Source: Paenibacillus sp. NAIST15-1
GTDB lineage: Bacteria > Bacillota > Bacilli > Paenibacillales > Paenibacillaceae
Assembly: GCF_001894745.1 (NCBI RefSeq)
Contig: NZ_BBYF01000009.1
Span: 166,607 to 230,606 of the forward strand
Length of the DNA: 64,000 nt
Direction of reading: 5' to 3'
Shown here: positions 1 through 8,880 of the stretch, in pieces
How the letters are laid out: every line of letters starts with the position of its first letter
Position numbering within the stretch: position 1 is the stretch's first letter
The notes under the pieces: model-generated
Told to the model about the DNA's origin: nothing
Seen by the model: only the letters and a program-made list of their open reading frames with translations
The model's database searches: none
Translations under genes and position numbers: made by a program

Positions 1-1
1 T

Positions 2-349
2 GATTTCCCCGTTCCTTATAATCCCAACCAGCTGTACCCCAAGTTTAAAGAGACAATGGATCGTAGGGTATCCAGATTTTTGAAAACAATAAAAACCGGC
101 CCTGTTTGTTTCGTTCGTACAGAAACCTCAAGCTCTGAGGCGCGGCTCCTGGAACAAGCTTTATATGGCATTTCGCACAAAGATTTCAGGATACTCATAG
201 TTAATTTCCATAATCAGTGGGGAAAAGGCGTCATTTATGACGATTGGGGATTGCAGCGCGTTTCTTCTGTCAAAATTCCACCAGGCAAGAATTGGAGAGG
301 CTCAGACCATCATTGGGATCTCATTATGAAAGGGTTTAAATCGGTATAG
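2..349 (+). CDS. C-terminal part of a DUF1796-like putative papain-like cysteine peptidase (cut by window edge)
   Basis: The reading frame is open from base 2 and ends in TAG at 349, so only the last ~115 residues are present. The segment includes YPKFKETMDRRVSRFLKT and CFVRTE, then a hydrophobic strand ILIVNFHNQWG and a C-terminal DDWGLQRVSSVKIPPGKNW. A basic helix rich in Arg followed by a 'FVRTE'-type strand is what I remember of the DUF1796 (putative cysteine peptidase) family. That assignment is from memory, and the catalytic region would lie outside the window. The internal ATG at 56 is unlikely to be the true start because clear family-like sequence continues upstream of it. It lies in the AT-rich accessory stretch left of tmRNA. 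It could also be a different alpha/beta protein. Confidence 0.5.
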   Translation, partial: DFPVPYNPNQLYPKFKETMDRRVSRFLKTIKTGPVCFVRTETSSSEARLLEQALYGISHKDFRILIVNFHNQWGKGVIYDDWGLQRVSSVKIPPGKNWRGSDHHWDLIMKGFKSV

Positions 350-846
350 TGCCTATTTTCATCTGCCGATTTATTTGAACGCGACAATTAGAAAATCACG
401 TCATTTGAGACGTAATTAATAGTACTCTGATTGCACGTACTGAAGCCTTGTTCATCTTTGAGTAAATAATCTAGTTTCTACAATTATGAAAAGTTCTCAT
501 CAAGATGTTGAAGCATTTGGACTTGAATAAGCCGATGATCATTCTCATGAACCGACATACCCAATGATTTCGGAAAAATATCAGCTAAGTCGATAATGTA
601 TACGATAAAATATAAAACAACGATAATTTGTGTGAGGAAAATGGCGTAGGTATGTGATATCAACAGGAGATAGCACGCGATAAACAACGTTGTTGATGTC
701 CTGCATCGTTATCGCTTCCTCTCATCCTTTGGTGTGTCTCAAGCTTATCAGTGAGGAAAGAAATTGTATTGCAAAAAAATATGTATGTATATTCAAGTAT
801 AAATTATTCATTGGCCATGCCATACAGGGAGTGTCGGTGTCTCATC
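350..846. other. AT-rich intergenic stretch with one doubtful small ORF
   Basis: This ~500-base stretch between the DUF1796-like gene and the 120-residue hypothetical is AT-rich, including a run around 775-815 of almost only A and T. The only open frame worth listing is the doubtful one at 484-687. I see no tRNA, clear terminator or transposase remnant. Confidence 0.5.
484..687 (-). CDS. doubtful small hypothetical protein with one hydrophobic segment
   Basis: This is a 67-codon frame with a TTG start. Residues ~2-33 are strongly hydrophobic (membrane-like) and the rest is polar and charged, ending HLDENFS. A better ribosome binding site (AGGAAG) and an ATG lie at 704-706 but in another frame, which would encode MQDINN before reading out of phase. 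The pattern is what a frameshifted or decayed small membrane-protein gene would leave. I do not recognise the family, and it may not be a gene. Confidence 0.2.
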   Translation of the reverse strand: MFIACYLLLISHTYAIFLTQIIVVLYFIVYIIDLADIFPKSLGMSVHENDHRLIQVQMLQHLDENFS

Positions 847-1209
847 CTATAGTGAAAAATTAGTAACGCCCTTCTTATATGTATATTTCAGAGTGTATGT
901 TTCTTCTTTTCCATAGGGCATTGTAGCGATTTTTATACGAGTATAATCAAGCCTGCTATCTTTTAAAATTCGTTTCACCAGGGCAATACTCCGTTCTTCT
1001 TCCGTAACAACACAAAATATATTTAGAGCATACTTTTTCGAGTCGGACATGCATTTCCCCATATCTGAGCCATCAACATAGCCTAAGTTAGCATCTGCTA
1101 GAGATTTCTCCAAATATTCCATTACTTTATCTCTTAACCAGTGATCACGTTGACTGCCTTTGGCACTTTTCAATGGATATTGTACCACTAACCAGAATTT
1201 TTCGCTCAT
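847..1209 (-). CDS. hypothetical protein, 120 residues
   Basis: This ATG-started small cytoplasmic protein has no signal peptide or membrane segment. It alternates predicted strands and helices: FWLVVQYPL at the N-terminus, a charged helix DHWLRDKVMEYLEKSL, the turn GYVDGSDMG, a strand ALNIFCVVTEEE, another helix SIALVKRIL, and a last strand EETYTLKYTYKKG. A 'GYxDGxDxG ... NIF' arrangement recalls small uncharacterised alpha/beta proteins found in accessory regions of many bacteria, but I cannot name a family or function. It stands alone in the AT-rich region next to the tmRNA duplication, so it may have arrived with an integrated element. The ribosome binding site is weak (GGTGA). Confidence 0.55.
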   Translation of the reverse strand: MSEKFWLVVQYPLKSAKGSQRDHWLRDKVMEYLEKSLADANLGYVDGSDMGKCMSDSKKYALNIFCVVTEEERSIALVKRILKDSRLDYTRIKIATMPYGKEETYTLKYTYKKGVTNFSL

Positions 1210-1451
1210 TCAGATTCACCAACCAATCTAAAATTAATATATTTAATTCTATCGTATGAGCGAAGATACCGGCGTTACCAATGAATACTCATATATAAAT
1301 AACTATAGCAAGAAAACATTGTATGTGGACGCGCTTATTAGCAACAGCAAAAATACTGTTTGTACGTTGAAGTCTTACTCCGATGCTTCTCACTCCTGTG
1401 CGTGAGACTGAACCCCTGACAATGGCGTCTCCCATGCTACACCACTAACGC

Positions 1452-1507
1452 AAAAAGCCAACCTCATGCGGTCGGTTTTTTCAGGTTTTTGGTGGAGGCG
1501 AGGGGAT
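1452..1507 (-). repeat. partial copy of tmRNA 3' end and terminator (direct repeat, copy 1)
   Basis: Aligned with 1685-1740, 53 of 56 bases match, and 1468-1507 is identical over 40 bases to 1701-1740. It covers half of the terminator hairpin, its T tract, the CCA end and the acceptor/T-stem 3' strand of tmRNA, then diverges abruptly. The spacing of the two copies is 233 bp. This is the shape of an att site for an integrase that uses the 3' end of ssrA. Confidence 0.85.
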
Positions 1508-1684
1508 AATCGATATCTCCATTAACTTTGCTTCGTAGATTATTCCCAGATGACGTTCTTAGCGGTTGGATATCGATGCCGTGCTCGTCCGCTGATGACT
1601 TTCCTTCGAAGCAATATCCTACGCTACCTGCGCGCGGAACGTACCCCTGACAGGGGCAAATCCCCTTTTCAACTCCACCAAAAC

Positions 1685-1714
1685 AAAAAACCGACCTCAC
1701 GCGGTCGGTTTTTT
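1685..1714 (-). terminator. intrinsic terminator of tmRNA
   Basis: On the minus strand ACCGACC and GGTCGGT form a 7-bp stem around a GC-rich loop, followed by a T tract. It begins about 10 bases after the CCA end of tmRNA. The sequence is symmetrical enough (A run on the other side) to work on both strands. Confidence 0.85.
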
Positions 1715-1740
1715 CAGGTTTTTGGTGGAGGCGAGGGGAT
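1685..1740 (-). repeat. tmRNA 3' end and terminator (direct repeat, copy 2, the functional one)
   Basis: This is the intact copy, continuous with the functional tmRNA gene, matching 1452-1507 with three mismatches. Copy 1 lies on the downstream side of tmRNA transcription, where an element integrated into the 3' end would leave its second junction. Confidence 0.85.
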
Positions 1741-2087
1741 TCGAACCCCTGTCCGAAGATAACGCAACACGAGCTTCTACGGGTGTAGTCACAGTTTTGA
1801 TGTCACCCGAGCATCGCCCCGTAACCGGCTATGCTTTGGGTCAGCCTGATTGTCTTCTTCAGCACACCCCAGGCGGAGATGTGACAGCGTATCCCACTAA
1901 AAGTTGAGCCCCTATCTCGGCACATGGGCGATGCAGAGTAGAAGCACGCTCACAGGTTATTAAGCTGCGAAAGCGTAGTTTGTTTGTTGTTTGCCGTTTA
2001 AATGGCTTTAGCGTTGATGAAGTGGACGCGTCCCCACTACCCGCTACCCGAGCCCGAACTATCCCCGTCGAATCCAAGAACGCCCCC
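1723..2087 (-). ncRNA. ssrA: transfer-messenger RNA (tmRNA, SsrA)
   Basis: tmRNA rescues ribosomes stalled on mRNAs without stop codons by acting first as tRNA-Ala and then as a short mRNA that adds a degradation tag. The 5' end GGGGGCG (2081-2087) pairs with CGCCTCC before an encoded ACCA end at 1723. A T-arm with GTTCGAATC sits near the 3' end and the D-like region with GGATTCGACGGGG is near the 5' end. The tag frame runs from GGC (1993-1995) to TAA (1960-1962) and reads GKQQTNYAFAA, followed by a second in-frame TAA. With the Ala added by the tRNA part the tag is AGKQQTNYAFAA, and its AFAA end suits ClpXP-type recognition. Length is 365 bases, as usual. smpB, the partner protein, lies directly upstream on the same strand. 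Confidence 0.97.
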
Positions 2088-2389
2088 ATAAGTGATAAGC
2101 GAACCTCGCCCATCAGGGGAATAGAATCTTGAATTAAAGAGAATCTAGTTAAGACACAGATAGTGTATCCTTCCACACTATTCAGTTGTCAATGATGTTT
2201 GTATTCGGTCAGCAGCGATACCATGCTGTGCAGTAGTTCGTTACCGACACGTTTATTATAACACACTCAAACGAAAGTTGTTAGTCAACTTGTTGCCAAC
2301 GCTACATGCCTTTTCCTTGGTACAAATGATCCAACAAGGAATACTGCTAACAACAGTAGCAAAAAATCGCATTATGCCTCAAGCTAACC
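2088..2389. other. smpB-tmRNA intergenic region
   Basis: The 302 bases between smpB and tmRNA hold the likely tmRNA promoter (2162-2192) and a ~75-base 5' leader that would be removed by RNase P. No gene is visible. Bases 2262-2389 show no clear terminator for smpB, so some tmRNA could also come from read-through. Confidence 0.5.
2162..2192 (-). promoter_or_regulatory. candidate sigma-A promoter of tmRNA
   Basis: On the minus strand a perfect TTGACA (-35) is followed after 19 bases by TACACT. An alternative -10, GATACA, has 17-base spacing. Transcription would begin about 70 bases before the mature tmRNA 5' end. Confidence 0.5.
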
Positions 2390-2863
2390 TTAATACTTCT
2401 GCTTCTCACGCAGCGCGCGCTGAATTTGACGATCCGCATCCCGCTTTGCAGCTGTTTCACGCTTATCGTAGTTCTTCTTGCCTCGACCGAGTCCAATCAG
2501 CAGCTTCGCATATCCGTTACGAACGTATACCTTCAAGGGAACGAGCGTGTACCCTTCCTGCTTCGTCTGCCCGATCAGCTTGTTAATCTGCTCTTTGTGC
2601 AGCAGCAGCTTGCGCGCACGCGTCGGATCAGTAGGATTGTGTCGATTACCCTGCTCAAATGGGCTAATATGCATATTGTGAATAAACGCCTCACCACCGC
2701 GAATCGTAGCAAAGGAGTCATTAATGTTCGCTTTGCTCATGCGCAGCGACTTGATTTCTGTCCCTGTCAGCACCATGCCCGCTTCATAAGTGTCCTCAAT
2801 AAAATAATCATGGGACGCCTTCTTATTTTGGGCTAAAACTTTATTATCATTCTTCTTACCCAT
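2390..2863 (-). CDS. smpB: SsrA-binding protein SmpB
   Basis: SmpB binds tmRNA and places it in the ribosomal A site during trans-translation. The 157-residue length matches the family. Typical segments are present: the N-terminal [25 protein letters not shown], the oligonucleotide-binding barrel with [12 protein letters not shown], and [15 protein letters not shown] leading into the basic C-terminal tail [18 protein letters not shown] that enters the mRNA channel. The ATG is preceded by GGAGGG at good spacing. It lies between rnr and ssrA on the same strand, the usual Bacillales order. RNase R is itself an SmpB-tmRNA partner, so the neighbours form a stalled-ribosome/mRNA-decay module. Confidence 0.97.
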   Translation of the reverse strand: MGKKNDNKVLAQNKKASHDYFIEDTYEAGMVLTGTEIKSLRMSKANINDSFATIRGGEAFIHNMHISPFEQGNRHNPTDPTRARKLLLHKEQINKLIGQTKQEGYTLVPLKVYVRNGYAKLLIGLGRGKKNYDKRETAAKRDADRQIQRALREKQKY

Positions 2864-3094
2864 GATTGCCCTCCAACGTTACGACAATGACATCATCACC
2901 AAGTGAACGAAGTAATTGCCCTAGACCACGTCACTATAGCTTGTTGCTTAGAAGTATATTGTACCAAAAAGAACACCCCCGACTCAAGCAAGAAACATAT
3001 TGGCTCAACATGTATTCAGACAAGAATGGGCTCAGACTATGTTTGGCTTAAGGTGTTCTTCAATTCATATCTCGTAATCGTAAAGTAACTCCAA

Positions 3095-3931
3095 TTACGA
3101 TAACATATGAACATCCGAGACTCCCTGTAATCGAAGTATCGCCTCGCAGCATACGGCTACCGATTTTACATCCTCAGACAGCACCTTCAGTTCAATTTGC
3201 AAAAGTCTTGCACTTGCCAAAGTACGCTCTTTATCATCCATGTCTTCGGGGTGGCCACCCTCCCTGCCGACTTCCATATCGCTTTCAGACAAGTGGTCGC
3301 TTCTATCCTTCTGTTCTGAGCCCTGTCCCGCTCCAAGCCACTTCGTCCACGACTTCCCTACATTGCGCTCCGGCCGCATGCGAATGCTTCGTACCGTAAG
3401 TCCCTGCTCCTCTGCAACCTTTGTCAATTCTGACAGCCATCCTTCACGTTCCTCCACAACGACTTCCAACTCGTGAATTCGATGTGCAACCCGATTTTTA
3501 ATATCAACCTTATTCAGCAGCCACAAAGCGACGAGAGATAAGGCACAACCGAATAAGGCCGCAGAAATAAAGCCAGAGCCGCAAGCAAGCCCAATCGCCG
3601 CCGAAACCCACAAGGAAGCAGCTGTCGTTAGCCCCTTCACACTAGTTCCATTGCGTATTATCGTCCCTGCTCCAAGGAAGCCAACACCGCTGACGACCTG
3701 AGCCGCAATACGCGCCACATCCACAGCGGCTTTATTATCACCGCTTAAATCTGGGAATCCGTATACCGATATGAGCATGACAAGCGCCGATCCGAGGCTC
3801 ACCAACATGTGCGTCCTTAGCCCTGCAGCCTGACTTCGCTTCTCCCGTTCCAATCCAATACAGCCACCTAGCACTAATGCAAGCACCATACGCAGCATAA
3901 CATGATACATCGATATATCTGAAGGGCTCAT
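3095..3931 (-). CDS. MgtC/SapB family membrane protein
   Basis: MgtC-type proteins are inner-membrane proteins linked to magnesium limitation and control of ATP synthase in other bacteria. The role here is inferred. The N-terminal ~150 residues contain several hydrophobic helices and the family's hallmark stretches LVLGGCIGLEREKRSQAAGLRTHMLVSLG and ARIAAQVVSGVGFLGAGTII, the latter with the GxGFLGAG motif. Residues ~155-280 form a soluble ACT-like tail containing a charged, low-complexity loop (EQKDRSDHLSES, EVGREGGHPEDMDDKE) that looks inserted. A GTG three codons upstream is possible, but ATG at 3931 sits 8 bases from a near-perfect AGAGGTGA ribosome binding site. It appears to be a single gene between smpB and rnr. 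Confidence 0.85.
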   Translation of the reverse strand: MSPSDISMYHVMLRMVLALVLGGCIGLEREKRSQAAGLRTHMLVSLGSALVMLISVYGFPDLSGDNKAAVDVARIAAQVVSGVGFLGAGTIIRNGTSVKGLTTAASLWVSAAIGLACGSGFISAALFGCALSLVALWLLNKVDIKNRVAHRIHELEVVVEEREGWLSELTKVAEEQGLTVRSIRMRPERNVGKSWTKWLGAGQGSEQKDRSDHLSESDMEVGREGGHPEDMDDKERTLASARLLQIELKVLSEDVKSVAVCCEAILRLQGVSDVHMLS

Positions 3932-4062
3932 CTTACTCACCTCTCTAACGAAGTAAAAAGCAGCGTCTCTTAAGATATGTACATTGTATCATATGTATTC
4001 CGTTTGATTGTCCGTATGCCCACCTAAGCGTTGAAATCGAAACCCCAACTTCCATCTCACAG

Positions 4063-4111
4063 AAAATAATAAACGGCCCCAGTCCCGCTCTTAAGCGGAA
4101 CCAAAGCCGTT
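4063..4111 (-). terminator. intrinsic terminator after rnr
   Basis: Minus-strand hairpin AACGGC...GCCGTT with an inner CCGCTT/AAGCGG stem, followed by a T-rich tail, 28 bases after the rnr stop codon. Confidence 0.8.
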
Positions 4112-4138
4112 ATTTCTACTTGTTAGAAAACGGAAAAC

Positions 4139-7100
4139 TTATCGCTTCTTACGAACAAACTTTGCAGTCTTGCTGTTTGCTTTCCCCTTCTGCTTTGCTG
4201 CTTTGTGGGCAGATTCGCCTTGATTACGAGCCTTTGCCGCATCTTCACCAATGAAGATCCCGCTTTCGGACGTCGTTCTCCGCCCCTTCTTGCCGCCAGA
4301 TGTGCCGCTACCTCGATAGGAGCCTCCATCACGCCCTGGTTTTCTACCGCCCTGATCATTGCCACCTGATCGACCATAACCGCCTCGGCCAGAGCCAAAG
4401 TCGAAGGAGCGTGGACGATCTGCTTCTTGTTCCGCATCTGCAATGAGACGATCTACCCAATTGGAGTCATCATACTCCTTCTTCGCTGGGGCTGGACGCT
4501 CCGCATTCCCTTGGCCTGCGCCAAAGTTAATGCCACCCTTACCGCGTGGCTGAGGTGCACTTGATGACTTCTCATATGGATTGACTCCACGACCCTGCTC
4601 TTCGCGCCGTCCTTTGCGTCCACGACGGCCTCTCTGCTGCTCACGGAATTCACCTTGGTTATACCAATCCCCGGCAAATGCATCGGCCTCATGCTCCACA
4701 GCATCACCATGTGTGTGACGCTCATAACGAGTATCCTGCTCTAAGTGCTCCTCATGCTCATGCTGGTGCTGATTTCGTCCGTATCCACCTCGTACATGCT
4801 GACCGGAAGAAGCACCATACTGCTCATAAGCTTGCTGTTCCGCAGGATCTATGCCAGTGACACGTCTATCAGCACGACCAGCTCCAGGCATGCCTTGACC
4901 AGCGTGCCGATCTACACGACCGTCTCCACGTGCACCTTGACCAGCAGGCTGATCTGCAGCACGACGACCACGATCGAAACGTTCTGTCGGACGACTATCT
5001 CGACCGCCCAATCGATCCGAACGACCGCCTCTTGCTCCTCTATCCGCATCGCGGCCATTTCGCGGTTGTCCACCACGGTCGCGTTCTCCTGGACGGCCGC
5101 CTTTTCCATCCTTACGGCCCTTATAGTCGCTACGTCCAGCTCCACCGCGTCCTTCGGCACCAAATCCACCGCGACCACGTTTCTTCCGGATGTCGAAGCC
5201 GAAGTCACGTCCGTTATGGCGAGACTTGCTCTCAATCAGCTCAAAATCAATCGTATGCTCATCCATATTGACACGAGCTACCCGAATACGAACTTCATCG
5301 CCAATACGGAATACATTTGCCGTCCGTTCCCCGATCAGCACCATATGCTGCTCATGGAAGTGGTAATAATCATCATTCAATTCACTTAGTCGAATAAGCC
5401 CTTCAACCGTATTGTCCAGCTCAACGAACATCCCGAAGCTTGTCACACTGCTAATAATGCCGTCAAATTCCTCGCCGACCTTATCGAGCATGAATTCAGC
5501 CTTCTTCAGCGCTGTTGTATCCCGCTCTGCATCAACGGCTACCCGCTCACGCTCTGAGGATTGCTGTGCAATATCCGGCATGCGTGCATGTAGCTGCTCC
5601 AAGCGCTTCTCAGGCAACGCTCCTCCATTATCCATTACTTCCCGCATGACTCGGTGAATGACCAAGTCTGGGTAACGGCGGATTGGCGATGTGAAGTGCG
5701 AATAGAATTCAGCAGCTAGTCCGAAGTGGCCTGTCATCTCCGCATCATACTTCGCCTGCTTCATTGAGCGAAGCATCATCGTGCTGATCACAGTCTGCTC
5801 ACGCGTTCCCTCAATTTCCTCAAGCAGCATCTGCAAGGAACGAGGATGTACCGAATTGCCCTTGCCTCGAACAACATATCCGAAGTTCGCTGCGAAGGAC
5901 ATGAAGTTGAACAGCTTCTCACTATTCGGCTCTTCATGAATCCGGTATAGGAACGGAACTCTAAGCCAGTGGAAATGCTCCGCAACCGTCTCGTTAGCTG
6001 CCAGCATGAACTCTTCAATAATCTGCTCCGCAATCGTACGTTCCCGCTTGATGATATCAGTCGGTACGCCCTTCTCATCAACCAATACCTTCGATTCCAC
6101 AAAATCGAAATCAATTGCGCCACGGTTCATCCGCTTCTGGCGGAGCTTCAGCGCCAATTCCTTCATGAGCTTGAAGCTGTCAACCAAATAAGCGTAGCGT
6201 GCTGATACCTCTGGATCCTCATCCTCAACGATCTTCCGTACATTAGTGTACGTCATACGCTCAACAGTACGAATTACACTCGGGAATACATCATGCTTCA
6301 CGAGCTTCGCCTTCTCATCGAATTCCATCTCGCAGGACAATGTCAAACGATCCACACGCGGATGGAGGGAGCATATTCCGTTGGACAATCGATGCGGCAG
6401 CATCGGAATAACTCGATCAACCAGATACACACTGCAGCCGCGAGCATATGCCTCGCGATCCAGCGCAGAACCTTCCTTCACATAATAGCCGACGTCTGCA
6501 ATATGGACGCCAAGCTTGTAATGTCCATTCGGAAGCTGCTCTACATATACCGCATCATCCAAGTCCTTCGCATCTTCTCCATCGATCGTGACGATATTCA
6601 TGCCCCGTAAATCACGGCGTCGCTGACTGATGATTTCTTCCTCGGTTATGGAATCCGGCACAGCTTCTGCTTCTGCCATCACTTCATCAGGGAACGCCTC
6701 CGGAAGCTGATGCTTACGGATGACGGACAAAATATCAACGCCAGGATCATCCTTATGACCGAGAATTTCGGCCACCATGCCTTGCGCTGCTGCTCTTCCT
6801 TCCGGATAGCTTACGATATGGACAACGACCTTCTGTCCAGTAACCGCGCCATGCATATCTTCCTTCGGAATGAAGATGTCGCGATTGATCCGCTTGTCAT
6901 CTGGAATGACAAATCCATACGATTCGTAATTTTGAAAAAGGCCGACAACACGCTCCACTGCACGCTTCACAATGCGCACAACTTCGCCTTCCAATCGAGC
7001 GCCATCAAAGCCTTTATTCGTCACGCGTACAAGCACGGTATCCCCATGCATCGCAGTCTTCAAATCATTCGCGTGAATGTATACATCGGGGTGCCCCGTT

Positions 7101-7360
7101 TCTTCCGGAATCAAGAATGCGAAGCCTTTGGCATGCGCCTGCAGGCGTCCGCGCAGCAAGTTCATACGCTCCGGCACACCGTAGCGGTCTGTACGAGTGC
7201 GCAGCACCTTACCCTCTTCTTCCATTTGATTCAACATTTTCAGAAATGCCTTGAACTCTGAAGCGCCTTCAATATCGAAATGCTGCTCCAGCTCTTGATA
7301 GGTCATCGGCTTATAAGCGGTTTCACGCATAAAGTCCAACAACTGTTGTTCTGTTACCAT
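4139..7360 (-). CDS. rnr: ribonuclease R with very long glycine/arginine-rich C-terminal tail
   Basis: RNase R is a processive 3'-5' exoribonuclease that degrades structured RNA and works with tmRNA/SmpB on stalled mRNAs. An N-terminal winged helix (residues ~1-70) is followed by cold-shock domains (~75-220), then the RNB catalytic domain with the acidic cluster [12 protein letters not shown] around residues 258-272. The S1 domain with [18 protein letters not shown] is at ~630-712. Most RNase R proteins end soon after S1. Here ~355 further residues follow, low in hydrophobic residues and rich in Gly, Arg, Asp, Gln and His. They include many RGG/GRG-like repeats, a His patch HQHEHEEH, and a basic end [10 protein letters not shown]. 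Other reading frames are open across the tail because of the biased composition. The gene has a strong AGGTGAGGTGAAGG binding site and its own terminator. Confidence 0.95.
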   Translation of the reverse strand: MVTEQQLLDFMRETAYKPMTYQELEQHFDIEGASEFKAFLKMLNQMEEEGKVLRTRTDRYGVPERMNLLRGRLQAHAKGFAFLIPEETGHPDVYIHANDLKTAMHGDTVLVRVTNKGFDGARLEGEVVRIVKRAVERVVGLFQNYESYGFVIPDDKRINRDIFIPKEDMHGAVTGQKVVVHIVSYPEGRAAAQGMVAEILGHKDDPGVDILSVIRKHQLPEAFPDEVMAEAEAVPDSITEEEIISQRRRDLRGMNIVTIDGEDAKDLDDAVYVEQLPNGHYKLGVHIADVGYYVKEGSALDREAYARGCSVYLVDRVIPMLPHRLSNGICSLHPRVDRLTLSCEMEFDEKAKLVKHDVFPSVIRTVERMTYTNVRKIVEDEDPEVSARYAYLVDSFKLMKELALKLRQKRMNRGAIDFDFVESKVLVDEKGVPTDIIKRERTIAEQIIEEFMLAANETVAEHFHWLRVPFLYRIHEEPNSEKLFNFMSFAANFGYVVRGKGNSVHPRSLQMLLEEIEGTREQTVISTMMLRSMKQAKYDAEMTGHFGLAAEFYSHFTSPIRRYPDLVIHRVMREVMDNGGALPEKRLEQLHARMPDIAQQSSERERVAVDAERDTTALKKAEFMLDKVGEEFDGIISSVTSFGMFVELDNTVEGLIRLSELNDDYYHFHEQHMVLIGERTANVFRIGDEVRIRVARVNMDEHTIDFELIESKSRHNGRDFGFDIRKKRGRGGFGAEGRGGAGRSDYKGRKDGKGGRPGERDRGGQPRNGRDADRGARGGRSDRLGGRDSRPTERFDRGRRAADQPAGQGARGDGRVDRHAGQGMPGAGRADRRVTGIDPAEQQAYEQYGASSGQHVRGGYGRNQHQHEHEEHLEQDTRYERHTHGDAVEHEADAFAGDWYNQGEFREQQRGRRGRKGRREEQGRGVNPYEKSSSAPQPRGKGGINFGAGQGNAERPAPAKKEYDDSNWVDRLIADAEQEADRPRSFDFGSGRGGYGRSGGNDQGGRKPGRDGGSYRGSGTSGGKKGRRTTSESGIFIGEDAAKARNQGESAHKAAKQKGKANSKTAKFVRKKR

Positions 7361-7519
7361 TCCTTCACCTCACCTTGCCATGACCTGCATGATACAGTAT
7401 AACAATATATAACCTAGTATACACGAAATAAAATCGTTACATCCCGGCGCTTTTCCTACATTTTTTCCGTTCGATCCACATCGTAGCAAGTTTCTTGTCT
7501 CCGCCGGAAAAATGGGTAC

Positions 7520-7548
7520 AAAAAAAGCGAGGAGCTTGTCCTCGCTTT
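7520..7548 (-). terminator. intrinsic terminator after secG
   Basis: Minus strand AAAGCGAGGAC-aagc-TCCTCGCTTT followed by T residues, 16 bases after the secG stop. It separates secG from rnr. Confidence 0.88.
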
Positions 7549-7563
7549 GCTTACGAATGGGAA

Positions 7564-7800
7564 TTAACCTTTAAGGAAATAAGCTACGATCAGTGACAAG
7601 ATAAAGAATCCTCCTGCCAATACAACCGTTGCACGTTGCAGGAACAAGTCCAGACCGCGTGCCTTCTGCTTTCCGAATAGATGTTCCGCACCGCCGGAGA
7701 TGGCACCTGACAAGCCGGCACTTTTCCCTTTCTGCAGAAGCACAATGCTAATCAAACCGATAGAAAAAATGACAAGCAAAATTTTCAAGAAAATTTCCAC
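7564..7800 (-). CDS. secG: preprotein translocase subunit SecG
   Basis: SecG is the small two-helix membrane subunit of the SecYEG export channel. At 78 residues it has the usual size. An N-terminal transmembrane helix ([23 protein letters not shown]) is followed by the conserved [27 protein letters not shown] loop and a second helix ([19 protein letters not shown]). The longer in-frame start at 7827 is unlikely. The GTG at 7798-7800 sits just after a perfect AGGAGGTG binding site, which decides the start. It lies upstream of rnr as in B. subtilis (where a carboxylesterase gene lies between them and is absent here), with its own terminator. Confidence 0.95.
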   Translation of the reverse strand: MEIFLKILLVIFSIGLISIVLLQKGKSAGLSGAISGGAEHLFGKQKARGLDLFLQRATVVLAGGFFILSLIVAYFLKG

Positions 7801-7974
7801 AGTTACACCTCCTAATGCGTGATACACGTTCGAAAAGCCAAAAACAGTACTTTTATTGTATCACACGAATAAGAAGCAGGCAAGGCTTATCCTCTCCCCC
7901 TTCCTATCTCTTCCGAAAAGCTTACCCCAGGTTACAAGGCATTTGGTGCATCCCTACACGAATATATCCCTTAC

Positions 7975-8796
7975 TTATTCTTCGCCATGCTGCAGCAAGC
8001 GCAGTGCATTATGGCGCACAGGTCCAACATACTGATTAAGTGGGAAAGAATGACGGATCGCTTCCGTAATGAAGCTCTTCGCCTTATGGACACTCTCACG
8101 TACATCATTCCCCTTCGCCAGTTCTGCTGCTACTGCTGCTGAATACGTACAGCCAGCGCCATGCGTGTAGGTTGTATCGATCAGATCAGCGTCCAATATT
8201 TCGAAGGATTTGCCATCATACAATACATCGACGGAAGTAGGCAATCCAATCTTGGAGCCGCCCTTTACCAACACGTACTTCGCTCCCTGCTCTTGAATGC
8301 GGGCAGCGGCTTCCTTCATATCTTCGAGCGTACGGATTGGCGCTGTTCCTGCCAGTTGTGAAGCCTCGAACAAGTTCGGTGTAACCACGACAGCCTTCGG
8401 TACGAGTATGTCCCGCAAAGCATCGTTCGTCTCTGGGTGAAGCGCCTCGTCAGCACCCTTGCACACCATAACCGGGTCAACAACGACGTTCGGAATGTTA
8501 TGCTTCTCAATGGTGCGGGCTGCCAGCTCAATAATATCGATAGAACCCAGCATACCGGTCTTCATGCCTGAAATACCGACACTCATGATTGTCTTCAATT
8601 GCTCTTCTATCGTAGAGAGCGCGATTGGGAACACCCGGTGCGCCCAACCTTCATCCGGATCCATCGTTACAATGGTCGTCAATGCGGTCATGCCGTACAC
8701 ACCGCGTTCTTGGAATGTTTTTAGGTCGGCTTGAATGCCAGCTCCACCGCTCGTATCCGAGCCAGCCAATGTCAGCACTTTATGAATCGGTTTCAT
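7975..8796 (-). CDS. pdxK: pyridoxine/pyridoxal/pyridoxamine kinase (ThiD-like PdxK)
   Basis: It phosphorylates B6 vitamers for the pyridoxal phosphate salvage route and may also act on hydroxymethylpyrimidine. The 273-residue ribokinase-fold protein has the N-terminal TLAGSDTSGGAGIQADLKTF substrate motif, a VVDPVMVCKGADEAL segment, and the anion-hole motif THGAGCTYSAA near residue 213. Its C-terminus SFPLNQYVGPVRHNALRL and the VMVCKGA stretch match what I recall of B. subtilis PdxK (YwdB) more closely than ThiD of the thiamine operon, so I call it PdxK. It stands alone between secG and the PadR operon. A pure ThiD role cannot be excluded. Confidence 0.88.
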   Translation of the reverse strand: MKPIHKVLTLAGSDTSGGAGIQADLKTFQERGVYGMTALTTIVTMDPDEGWAHRVFPIALSTIEEQLKTIMSVGISGMKTGMLGSIDIIELAARTIEKHNIPNVVVDPVMVCKGADEALHPETNDALRDILVPKAVVVTPNLFEASQLAGTAPIRTLEDMKEAAARIQEQGAKYVLVKGGSKIGLPTSVDVLYDGKSFEILDADLIDTTYTHGAGCTYSAAVAAELAKGNDVRESVHKAKSFITEAIRHSFPLNQYVGPVRHNALRLLQHGEE

Positions 8797-8880
8797 GTAT
8801 CCTTACCCCTTTACCTGATATCAACAATTTAAGATAAGTACATTATAACCGATTCACATGAATCTTCCGAGGAGCCGATA

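Larger units (their letters stand above)
1210..1722. other. gene-free stretch holding decayed copies of the tmRNA 3' end and terminator
   Basis: No convincing gene lies here. The stretch carries a 56-bp direct duplication of the tmRNA terminator plus tmRNA 3' end (copies at 1452-1507 and 1685-1740). Further left both copies share ACCCCTGAC (1412-1420 and 1643-1651), so the repeat unit may reach about 95 bp. At 1649-1682 the plus strand reads like a degenerate T-arm plus acceptor and CCA, facing the real tmRNA. This is best read as the footprint of one or more integration events at the tmRNA gene. Confidence 0.6.

Noticed and set aside
1390..1447. tRNA-like sequence on the minus strand (AGTGGTGTAGC, GGGGTTCAGTCTC)
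   Set aside because: No consistent cloverleaf can be drawn: the anticodon arm is not formed and acceptor arms do not pair. At best a decayed tRNA or part of the tmRNA duplication.
2866..3088. Two overlapping plus-strand 61-codon frames between smpB and mgtC
   Set aside because: No ribosome binding site, no recognisable sequence, and different frames equally open; probably chance.
4745..5389. Plus-strand open frame of 214 codons inside rnr
   Set aside because: Antisense shadow of the biased RNase R tail; Thr/Ser-rich nonsense with no binding site.
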